Of a DNA stretch of 64,000 bases, positions 55,781-64,000 are shown in pieces. The notes below the pieces were generated by a model. The model did not search any database. It was not told where the DNA came from and was given only the letters and a program-made list of their open reading frames with translations. This DNA is from Arthrinium phaeospermum. Lineage: Eukaryota; Ascomycota; Sordariomycetes; Amphisphaeriales; Apiosporaceae. The number at the start of each line of letters is the position of its first letter. Positions within the stretch are counted from its first letter, which is position 1. The stretch lies in the NCBI GenBank assembly GCA_006503535.1, contig QYRS01000004.1, positions 3,906,001 through 3,970,000 of the forward strand, read 5' to 3'. Position numbers and translations under genes: made by a program.

Positions 55781-58305
55781 CCGAATTATTTCTCCCGAAT
55801 CTCAGGCTCAGCTCGCCCTCGTCTCACAAGGTCCAGTCGTCGAAGGCAGGTCCCGCTTCCAATACAATATGCACACAAACCACGGCGGTCTCGGCGACCG
55901 AGTCTCTGTACAAGGCCCTCGTGAGCCTGAGCAATCTGGCTCTGCCTTATAAGGATGGCCTGTCCGACGCCGAGCGGGAAGCCCAGCGGAAACTGGACGA
56001 GCGGAAACAGATCCTCATGGCCAGGTTAGAGAGTGCCGACAACTATACCCAATGGGAAACGGCGGCGCAAGAGCTGGATATCCTCGAAGGCAACGACGAG
56101 TGGAAAGCCGATACGTCCAGCGGCGACTACCAGCCGGATCTGATCGAGTCGCGACTACGGGACCTGGACACGGTCCGCATCAACGCTGACCTGCGCGGCA
56201 TGCTGCACCTGATACGAACCGCTTTATCGAGAGACCTGGGAGGCATGGGGAACATCGATCTGTACAGGCACGCGTACTGTGGCACCAAAAAGCTTATAGA
56301 GAGATATGTCGACAGCACGTTGCAGACCATTGCGGCCGTGGTAGATAGGAGCGCCCACCCTTTGCCCGACGGCCTCGAAACCAAAGACCTGCTCGATGCT
56401 GTCCTTTTCGCGCGCCAAAGTTTCGGGCGAAGCGCCCTCCTGCTGAGCGGCGGCGGGACGTTTGGCATGAGCCATATCGGTGTTCTGAAGTCGCTGTTTG
56501 AGGTGAAACTGATCCCACGCATCATCTCAGGCGCATCGGCCGGCTCCATCGTGTGCGCTGTAGTGTGCACGCGGACGGATGACGAGATACCCCAACTGCT
56601 CGAGGAGTTTCCTTACGGAGACCTCGCAGTGTTTGAAGAGGAAGGAAACGAGGATCGTCTTATGGATCACGTCCGACGGCTGCTCATGCGAGGCAACTGG
56701 TCTGACATCAAGCACCTGACCCGAGTGATGAAAAACCTCCTAGGCGACATGACCTTCCAAGAGGCGTATAACCGCACGAGAAGAATATGCAACATCTGTG
56801 TGTCGCCTGCGTCCGTCTACGAACTCCCCCGGCTCCTCAACTATGTTACGGCGCCCAACGTCATGATATGGTCTGCGGTGGCAGCCTCATGCTCGGTGCC
56901 ATTGGTCTTCAGCGCCGCCCCGCTGTTGGTGAAGAACCCCCGTACAGGGGAGCACAGTCCGTGGAATCCCACGCCTCAGATGTGGATCGATGGATCAGTC
57001 GACAACGATCTGCCCATGACGAGGCTGGCCGAGATGTTCAATGTCAACCACTTTATCGTCTCCCAGGTCAACCCCCATGTCGTCCCGTTTCTCGCCAAAG
57101 AAGACGCGCCGTATCCCATTTCGGGCAACCAGGATAGCGTGCATTACGACGACGAAGGTGATTGGCTGTCCACCATGACGCAGCTGGCAAAGGGCGAGGT
57201 TCTCCATCGCATGCACATCTTGGCAGAGATCGGCATCTTCCCAACGCTGGTGAGCAAATTGCGCTCCATTTTGATCCAGAAGTACTCGGGTGATATCAAC
57301 ATCCTTCCGGCGATGGGGCTTTTGGATCTGCCCAAGATTCTGAAAAATCCCACAATAAGTTTCATGCATCGTTCATGTCTCTTGGGCGAACGTGCCACCT
57401 GGCCCAAGCTGGCGCGTATACGCGATCGCTGCGCGGTGGAGCTGGCCCTCGATAGAGCTGTGCATGCCTTGCGAGCGCGGGTTGTTTTTAGCAAAAGCCA
57501 AGTTGACTTACGCCGCTTGGCCACGGGCAGTCTGGTCAACCCGCTCAGGGGCCACGAAACCTTCCACATAACCCTGCCGGCCATAGACCACGTGACAGCC
57601 AAGGACAAGTTGAGGCAGCGTCATAGGCGATCGAGCGGCAGCTGCGTACAACAACCGATAATACCACTGCGGCGTCTAGAAGACCCATACAAAGTCACAG
57701 ACGATGACACCGATGTGGAAGAGCGTCTCGAGATAGCCATACGGAGCCGGTCGCACGGGAAATCGAAGCTGAAGCTGAAGCGGTTTTCTAAGAGCCAGGC
57801 CTTTCAGACCGGTCCGCTTACGACGCCCCATCTGTCCTCGGTGAACGAACCGAACGCCTTTGACTTTGCTCAGCCGCCGTCGCCCGTCAAGGTCAACCCC
57901 AACGTTCCTGAAGACAGCACGGCGCGCGGACCCGCCGATGCCCTTTCGGCGCTCAGGACGTCCGAGGTCGAGGATAGCCCTGATCTGACGACGACCTTGG
58001 ACGAGGCCTCCACGATATTCTCGAGCCACGGGCCCAGCCACTCGACCGAGCTGGAGACTAGTGACCCCTGCACGTCGGACGCGGACATCGACAGCCGCAG
58101 CGACGACAGCGCGCGTGGCCTGGATATTGCCCGTTCGCCTAGTGAGACGGGAACGGACAGCGACCATCCGTTCGAGCCGAGGGACGAGTCGTCTCGCGAC
58201 GCGCCGACGCCCAAGGAGAACATGTTCTCGCGCAGCCGCAGCGAGAGCAATTCGTGGAACGGGTTCTTCGACCCGGTGGACCCCGGCGCGGGCCTTTGGA
58301 GCTGA
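55777..58305 (+). CDS. Patatin-like triacylglycerol lipase (Tgl4/Tgl5-type, DUF3336 plus patatin)
   Basis: Intronless, 842 residues, first ATG of the frame at 55777. The N-terminal half (YTQWETAAQELDILEGNDEW, then NADLRGMLHLIRTALSRDLG) is the DUF3336 region found before the patatin domain in yeast Tgl3/4/5. The patatin core has the oxyanion box GGGTFGMSHIG (about residue 226), the nucleophile motif GASAG (Ser about 255) and the catalytic DGS in WIDGSVDNDLP (Asp about 404), so the Ser-Asp dyad is intact. Family members hydrolyse triacylglycerol at lipid droplets, and Tgl4 also has phospholipase activity. The C-terminal 280 residues are Ser/Asp/Pro-rich and likely a regulatory phosphorylated tail. 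The 5' leader holds a uORF overlapping the start. Confidence 0.94.
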   Translation: MTELFLPNLRLSSPSSHKVQSSKAGPASNTICTQTTAVSATESLYKALVSLSNLALPYKDGLSDAEREAQRKLDERKQILMARLESADNYTQWETAAQELDILEGNDEWKADTSSGDYQPDLIESRLRDLDTVRINADLRGMLHLIRTALSRDLGGMGNIDLYRHAYCGTKKLIERYVDSTLQTIAAVVDRSAHPLPDGLETKDLLDAVLFARQSFGRSALLLSGGGTFGMSHIGVLKSLFEVKLIPRIISGASAGSIVCAVVCTRTDDEIPQLLEEFPYGDLAVFEEEGNEDRLMDHVRRLLMRGNWSDIKHLTRVMKNLLGDMTFQEAYNRTRRICNICVSPASVYELPRLLNYVTAPNVMIWSAVAASCSVPLVFSAAPLLVKNPRTGEHSPWNPTPQMWIDGSVDNDLPMTRLAEMFNVNHFIVSQVNPHVVPFLAKEDAPYPISGNQDSVHYDDEGDWLSTMTQLAKGEVLHRMHILAEIGIFPTLVSKLRSILIQKYSGDINILPAMGLLDLPKILKNPTISFMHRSCLLGERATWPKLARIRDRCAVELALDRAVHALRARVVFSKSQVDLRRLATGSLVNPLRGHETFHITLPAIDHVTAKDKLRQRHRRSSGSCVQQPIIPLRRLEDPYKVTDDDTDVEERLEIAIRSRSHGKSKLKLKRFSKSQAFQTGPLTTPHLSSVNEPNAFDFAQPPSPVKVNPNVPEDSTARGPADALSALRTSEVEDSPDLTTTLDEASTIFSSHGPSHSTELETSDPCTSDADIDSRSDDSARGLDIARSPSETGTDSDHPFEPRDESSRDAPTPKENMFSRSRSESNSWNGFFDPVDPGAGLWS

Positions 58306-59679
58306 CTAGTGGACGATGATGGCAGCAGCTCTGTTGGTGGGGATCGCACGCCTCGCGGCCAGGACAAGATACATATCAATGAATATCCTGTAATGGACGA
58401 CGATGACGATCGTGGTGTCAGTTGGATGGAGATATGAGCTTGGGTTTGGATTTTGGACGCTACTAGGCGAACTTGAGACCTACTGGGCGATATTAGGAGA
58501 CACCTCGTGAACTTCCATGCTCACCTGTCATGTTAACTGACTGCCTCTTCCATTTGCATTTTCCCGGCTCGGCAAGAATGATTTGTTTTGTTTTTGGTAC
58601 TATACGCATCAGCCTGCAATAGGCGAAAGGGTTGGATGGGAACATGCTGCATCTTTTAGAGCCCCGCTGCTTCAGACGGGACAAGGACGGGTTATCACTA
58701 GAGCAAGAGAAAGGGAATGGCTGCATTATTATTATAGCGTATTGTTCATAGCCGGTACATTATGCATCTAAATTATTATATCATTATATACACATACCGA
58801 AATTGCACGCACCCATGGGAGCTGATCTGGATGTGCCTGCTCCTGGATTACAAAATGAAGATATATCTCGGTCGTCGTCGTCGTCAATGCGACCGAACAT
58901 GGCGCAATATTCCGGCCTTCCTCTTCGGGCTAGCTGCCAAGCCAGGTGCCCGGGTCGCCCGCTTGGCGGCACCGCCGGCCTGCAGTGGATTTGCTCGAGG
59001 GCCAAGCGGACAAGAGACGGCGCTCCTTCCGTATGCGGCTTCGAAGTCTGTTATCTCTTGCGGGCTTTCTGGGGAGAGGTCTAGAAGGATTATACCCCTC
59101 TCACAGTCTCCGATGCCATGGAGGTGGCTTTTGGTCGTCAAGTAAGTATTTCAGGTTCATGTAGATAGAGACTCAGATAGGCAACATTTGTCCAAGCCCG
59201 GCTTCTAAGGTTACATCAGTTCCCAACCGGGGGTTGGGCTAATGCAAGCTGTTTAGCTATGGTACACACTGGCCGGCACCGTGGTATTTTGGGAACGAAG
59301 CTCCCCCTGGAGAGTCGGCAGAGAGAGTCCGTGATTATGCAGCCAAGCAATACACGTCGAGTCGTACAGACGCTCTGCCCAATTGACGAATCACCTTCTT
59401 GGGAGATAATGGACAACCCCCAAGCCATAGCTCATATCACGCGGGCGGCTTGGCGGTAGGTAGAAATATCCTTGCTGCTGCTGCTGCTGCTTGTGAAAAT
59501 GTGTCTGGACGGTTTCTTCTCCTTATCTTCTTGCCCTTGAGCGAAGCCCTGCCGTCTTTTCCCTTCAGTGCCCTTTTGCTTGATTTTGCACGTCTTCCCC
59601 TCTCACCCTCCTCCTTCTCATCGTCCGTTCCCTGTCCAATCCTGCCTGTCGTGTCTGTGTGAAGACCTGATCCGCAGCG
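58306..59679. other. Intergenic region, no gene supported
   Basis: About 1.4 kb. It contains a GTCGTCGTCGTCGTC run near 58871 and a GCTGCTGCTGCTGCTGC run near 59474. A C/T-rich stretch 59515-59640 precedes the aminopeptidase ATG and is probably its core promoter and leader. Confidence 0.5.
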
Positions 59680-61431
59680 ATGAAGACCACAGCAGCCCTC
59701 TTCGCCGCCGCGGCGACCCCTGCCGCCCTAGCCACCACGGGAACCAACGACACATCTAAGCCCTACGTGACCTCGGAGTCCCTGCAGGCCCTCATCAAGC
59801 TCGAGGACCTGCTGGCCGGCAGCCAGAAGCTCCAAGACATCGCCGACGCCCACGGCGGCAACCGCGCCTTCGGCGGCGGCGGCCACAACGCCACCGTCGA
59901 CTGGCTGTACGACACCCTCAGCGCGACGGGCTACTTCGACGTCGTCAAGCAGCCGTTCGTCGAGCTCTTCTCGGCCGGGTCCGCGAACCTCTCCTCCTCC
60001 TCCTCTGGAAGCGGCAAGAAGGAGTACGCGCCCGAGACCCTGACGTACACGGCCGGCACGGGCGGGCAGATCCTCTCGCGCCCCATCGTCGCGGTCGCCA
60101 ACGTGGGCTGCGACGCTGCGGATTACCCGACCGGGGTCGCGGACGGCATCGCCCTGGTCCAGCGCGGCACGTGCGACTTCTCCCGGAAGGCGTCGCTGGC
60201 CAAGGCCGCGGGCGCGGCGGCGGCGGTCGTGTACAACAACGTCGCCGGCCCCGTGGCGGGGACGCTGGGGTCGCAGAGCGAAAGCAACGCGCCCATCGTG
60301 GGGATCCCGCAAGACGAGGGCGAGGCCATCCTGTCGGCCCTCTCTTCGGGGCCGTTGGTGCTGGACCTGTTCATCGAGTCCATCGTCGAGAACCGGACCA
60401 ACTACAACGTCATCGCCGAGACCAAGCAGGGCGACAAGGACAACGTGCTGGTGCTGGGCGGGCACTCGGACTCGGTGTACGAGGGCCCCGGGATCAACGA
60501 CGACGGGTCCGGGTCCGTGGGGGTGTGGGCCGTGGCGCGGGCCCTCACCGGGTTCCGGATCAAGAACGCGGTGCGCTTCGCCTTCTGGGGCGCCGAGGAG
60601 TTCGGGAAGCTCGGGTCGTTTTACTACGTCAAGCAGCTCAACCGGACGGGCGAGGCGGAGATTGGCAAGATTCGGGCGTATCTCAACTTGACATGGTATG
60701 TGATGAATAGGCGAGAAGGATACCGAGGACTCTTTCAACTTCTTCGTCACATGGCGTTCTTGATACTGACCGTGAAATATTGTATGGCTACAGATTGCCA
60801 GCCCTAACTACGTCTACGGCATCTACGACGGCGACGGCAGCGCCTTCAACTTCTCCGGCCCCGCGGGATCTGACCAGATCGAGCGCGACTTCGAGGACTT
60901 CTTCAAGGCCAACGGCCTGCCCTCGGTGCCGTCCATCTTCAGCGGGCGGTCCGACTACGCTGTACGTTTCACCATCCCATTCTTCTCTCTCATTGACATA
61001 CAGGGATGCGTAGTCATCTTGAGATCTCATCGACATACTGACAAGCATCCAAACAGGGCTTCATCGAAAACGGCATCCCCTCCGGCGGCCTCTTCACCGG
61101 CGCCGAAGTCCTCAAGACCCCCGCCGAAGCGGCCCTGTTCGGCGGCGAGGCCGGCGCGCCCCTCGACGCCAACTACCACCAGGCGGGCGACACCATCGAC
61201 AACCTGGCCCGGGACGCCTTCCTGATCAATTCCAAGGCCATCGCCAATTCGGTCGCCAAGTACGCCATGAGCTGGTCGAGTCTGCCGGCCGTGCAACTGT
61301 CGCAGCGGCGGTGGAGCGCGAAGCGGCACCAGGCCCTGCACCGGACGCGAGACGTGGCGGGGCATGGACACGGGCACACGCATGCGCATGCGCATTCGGG
61401 GGCTTGTGGGGATGTGGGGGAGTTGATGTGA
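59680..61431 (+). CDS. Secreted M28 aminopeptidase with PA domain, apparent frameshift at a zinc-ligand codon
   Basis: Exons 59680-60695, 60794-60961 and 61057-61431 (introns 98 and 95 bp), about 519 residues if one base is restored. The signal peptide is MKTTAALFAAAATPAALAT. A protease-associated domain follows (VALVQRGTC-type block DGIALVQRGTCDFSRKA, about 160-180). The M28 zinc site has HSDSVYEGPGINDDGSG (His and Asp ligands, about 262-280), GAEEFGKLGS (Glu) and YHQAGDTIDN (His). The remaining ligand should be Asp in an LN-D-M-I-A block. Here the DNA reads AACTTGACATG before the donor, which is one base short of AAC TTN GAC ATG; as written, splicing gives a stop. Exon 2 and 3 are intact. 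The tail is His-rich (GHGHGHTHAHAHSG). It resembles leucine aminopeptidase 2. The break may be assembly error or a real null allele. Confidence 0.88.
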
Positions 61432-62088
61432 GGGAGGGATAGGAGATCGGGAGAGATGGACTAATGGATGTTGGTAGAGACCATAGATGCTTGGCCCTTG
61501 TCACATCTAACAATAAGACTTTTATGTTCTTGGACGCATGGGATAACCATGCCAACAGCATCGCTCAGCGGGATCAGTGAAATACTATAGAACAAGTCTG
61601 AATAAAGCCTCCATGCAATAGATCAGAAATGCATGGTTGATGTTTTGCTCGGCCGCAGCCGACTTGTCTCTTTGGGCTGTTACTGTGGCGCCGTTCCCCC
61701 GGTTTGAAGGTCACTTGGTAGGTTGGGAAACTGCACACAGCGATGGGATGGTCAGTGTCAGAATGGCCGGCCAGCCATAGAACGATTGACTAACAATGAA
61801 TTGATCAAAGATAGGATGACAGATCCCGTATGGGAATACCACGATAGAGCAATGAGATAATCACTTAGTAGTCGGTGGACTAATTGTAGGTCAGATGGTG
61901 GTTGGCAATCGTTGGCAGAATGACTCGCTGGCAACATAATAGCTGCAAGTCTCAACGGAATAACTACTTCATAATAATACACAGGCGACCCATTCAGTTA
62001 CTTCTGTCCCCCTAAACTCCCGACTCCATTGACGTAGAATACCCTGCTAATTCCACACTGTTGAATCCATGTAACATTCCCCATCATC
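61432..62088. other. Convergent 3' spacer
   Basis: About 660 bp between converging genes. No RNA gene, repeat or ORF of interest was seen. Confidence 0.5.
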
Positions 62089-63750
62089 CTAATTCTCGGT
62101 CGGCTCTTGCAATGCCTTCTTGCCCCGATTTCGTGGCCTCAACTGCTTATTCGACTGGCTCTTCGATTGCTTGCTCAACGGAGGCTTACTGGGCATGCGA
62201 GGCTTGGGCAAGGCCTGGGTCAAGTCCTCAATCTGTTGCCGCAGGGAGGCATCCAGTTGATGATCGTAGCGCTCCGGCTCGAAGGGTGTAGCCGGCTTGA
62301 AGCAGAGGATCTCGACAAAAGTCTGGCCGGCGCGATTCTTGGCAAGGGGGTCGAATCTGTACTTGATAAGCTCCGGCAGCCAGCTCTCGGCAACCATGCC
62401 GGAGAGCGCGGCCATGTGCAAGAGTGTGTTGCCGTCGCTGTCCTTGGCGTTGATAGGGCATCCAATCGCCACGAGTGTCGCGATACGTTCTTTCTGGGGG
62501 TGTCCGGGGTGAACGAACATGGTGTGGAAGGCGGTTGCCCCGTTGGCATCTCTGGCGTGCCCGTCGGCCCCCATGTGCAGTATATCGATGAAAAGATCCT
62601 CGAAGTCGGGCTGGAGGGCGGCAGCGACCATCCAGGGCGTGGTGCGTTGGTTGGAGTTCTCGTCAGAATAGTTAACCGTCACACCTGCCTCGGCAAACAG
62701 TTGAAGGATGCGTACGGACACTTTCCGAACCCGGTCGTGTCGAACCGACACTTCGTGCGTCGAGGCGTACCTGGCTTTGAAGTCCCATTTAGGGCCCCAC
62801 ACGAGATGTTGCTTGATGAAATGGACGAGACAAGGATCGCCATCGTCGTTGGTCATCTTGGGGTTGGCACCGGCTTTGAGAAGCACGTCGACGAGGTTGA
62901 CCCAACGCTCATCCTCGTGTGGTCGGAGGCACTCAAGCAGCATTGAGTTGGCTGTATCGGGCGTCGCGGCGGCTTGGACGAACGCGACAGCTGATTTGTA
63001 CAGGTCGTCGGTGAAGTCTTCGTGTAACTGGAGAAACAGACTGAAGGGAGAATATGAACCAGTGATAAGCGGGCCCGGTTCCAGAGAGACTTTAGGACAG
63101 ACTTCGGTTGGGCTGGCTCCTGAGGTGAGCAGTAAGCAAATGAAGCGGGAGTCTAACTGGTTTACTACCGCCTGCATGAGCGGCGGGTATGCTGGGAAGC
63201 CCGGATGGCTTCGGGGTCGCGAATTGACATCAGCGCCAGCTTGTATGAGCAACTTCAGCATGCTGAATTGCACCTGGGGCTGATCAGTACACATGAGTGC
63301 AATATGGATGGGTTGTATAGAGGTCCGAGTCAAGACCGGTCCAGGGCTGATTTCTGGCTGCTCAACGTTGGCACCACGATTGACGAGTATTCGCACCACC
63401 GGCAAGTTGTAATATCGCATGGCCAGCGTCAGCGGCGTCTTCTTGCGGGCTTGGCAGTTGTAGTCGTACCGAAACCGGTGCGCCAGGATGGCTGTTCGCT
63501 CTTCTGGCGACTCATGATGGGACAGCACGCGCGTAATGATGTCTTCGCGGCCGTACTTTTTGCACGCGTACACCAGAGGGCGCCCATCGCGCTTCATTCC
63601 TGATCGATACAAGTACGAGTTGAGTCTTTGGTGCAGTCGCTTCGAGGTGCGGATCAGCTTGCTGAGGGTTTTGAGGTGAGTAAGGTCGACGATCTCCAGG
63701 AGGAGATCGTCGGACAGGCGGTCCAGTAGGCCGCCACCAAGGTCTGTCAT
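62089..63750 (-). CDS. F-box and ankyrin-repeat protein
   Basis: Intronless, 553 residues from ATG 63750 (the frame is open further upstream but has no ATG). An F-box-like segment (LDRLSDDLLLEIVDLTHLKTLSKLIRTSKRL, first part) occupies residues 8-45. Ankyrin repeats follow: KKTPLTLAMRYYNLPVVRIL, then LLIQAGADVNSRP, LLKAGANPKMTNDDGDP, ADGHARDANGATAFH and INAKDSDGNTLLHMAALSG. The C-terminal 60 residues are Lys/Ser/Pro-rich and basic (KPPLSKQSKSQSNKQLRPRN), a possible nuclear signal. F-box proteins recruit substrates to SCF ubiquitin ligases via Skp1; the ankyrins would bind the target. F-box call is moderate, ankyrin call strong. Such genes are lineage-specific and numerous in fungi. Confidence 0.87.
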   Translation of the reverse strand: MTDLGGGLLDRLSDDLLLEIVDLTHLKTLSKLIRTSKRLHQRLNSYLYRSGMKRDGRPLVYACKKYGREDIITRVLSHHESPEERTAILAHRFRYDYNCQARKKTPLTLAMRYYNLPVVRILVNRGANVEQPEISPGPVLTRTSIQPIHIALMCTDQPQVQFSMLKLLIQAGADVNSRPRSHPGFPAYPPLMQAVVNQLDSRFICLLLTSGASPTEVCPKVSLEPGPLITGSYSPFSLFLQLHEDFTDDLYKSAVAFVQAAATPDTANSMLLECLRPHEDERWVNLVDVLLKAGANPKMTNDDGDPCLVHFIKQHLVWGPKWDFKARYASTHEVSVRHDRVRKVSVRILQLFAEAGVTVNYSDENSNQRTTPWMVAAALQPDFEDLFIDILHMGADGHARDANGATAFHTMFVHPGHPQKERIATLVAIGCPINAKDSDGNTLLHMAALSGMVAESWLPELIKYRFDPLAKNRAGQTFVEILCFKPATPFEPERYDHQLDASLRQQIEDLTQALPKPRMPSKPPLSKQSKSQSNKQLRPRNRGKKALQEPTEN

Positions 63751-64000
63751 GATGTCGGTTTGTTGTCGAGGGGAAGGATGTGTGAGTGGGAGTTGGGTCT
63801 TCCTGAGGAATCTGGAAGTCACGCGAGTGGAGTTCAGCAATGGCGTGAAGCAAACGCGGTTGCCCAGTGGGATAATCAGATGGTTGAGTCACAGAATCCA
63901 GAGTGGAATAACCGGATAGCAGCTGCAGTTTCCCCAGTTGAGTAGTCGATTTCCGAATGGGATAATCAGAGAGCAGATGGAGCTCGGATACGGAAGGAAC
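63751..64000. other. Window end, upstream of the F-box/ankyrin gene
   Basis: GGGATAATCAGA occurs twice (about 63869-63880 and 63959-63970), with a related GGAATAACCGGA between them. This may be a promoter repeat; no gene is seen before the window ends. Confidence 0.4.

Noticed and set aside
1..64000. CRISPR arrays, bacterial operons or prophage
   Set aside because: Introns, Pol III genes and protein families are all fungal; no regularly spaced direct repeats were seen.

Overview
The window is nuclear DNA of a filamentous ascomycete, most likely a Sordariomycete. The evidence is many short GT-AG introns (50-100 bp) with CTAAC-type branch sites, GC-rich exons between less GC-rich spacers, two HET-domain genes, an Egh16-type secreted protein, Zn2Cys6 and LaeA-like methyltransferase families, and a dispersed single 5S rRNA gene. 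Genus was not determined. Exon coordinates come from reading frames, splice signals and family conservation, not from RNA data.

Layout. 0.7-14.7 kb, all forward: a ZNFX1/NFX1-type RNA helicase, a HET-domain protein, an RNase H domain protein with an acidic tract, and a triose-phosphate/nucleotide-sugar type transporter with a 6-nt microexon. 15.0-16.3 kb, reverse: a MavL-like (DUF4804) protein. 18.2-21.5 kb, forward: a four-TM membrane protein, a short-chain dehydrogenase and an initiator tRNA-Met. 21.7-32.8 kb, reverse: a small secreted protein, a FAD monooxygenase, an Egh16-like secreted protein and a LaeA-like methyltransferase containing a GC-AG intron. 35.9-42.5 kb: a pisatin-demethylase-like P450 (forward), a 5S rRNA gene (reverse), a small one-TM ORF (forward) and a tandem Zn2Cys6 regulator (reverse). 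44.4-52.5 kb: a 38-residue one-TM micropeptide gene (forward), then a serine carboxypeptidase, an alpha/beta hydrolase and a second HET protein (all reverse). 55.8-63.8 kb: a Tgl4/Tgl5-type patatin lipase and an M28 aminopeptidase (forward), then an F-box/ankyrin protein (reverse).

How genes may work together. The stretch 23-43 kb holds oxidoreductase, methyltransferase, P450, regulator and secreted-protein genes but no PKS, NRPS or terpene synthase, so it is at most a loose accessory region. Two secreted peptidases (S10 and M28) flank the right half. The HET genes belong to the non-self-recognition repertoire.

Three otherwise well-conserved genes (FAD monooxygenase, Zn2Cys6 regulator, M28 aminopeptidase) each appear to lack exactly one base. 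This may be assembly error or real gene decay, and reads would settle it. The most unusual items are the MavL-like protein, the micropeptide gene with a 5'-UTR intron, the 6-nt microexon, a P450 lacking the I-helix acid, and a uORF whose stop overlaps the lipase start codon.
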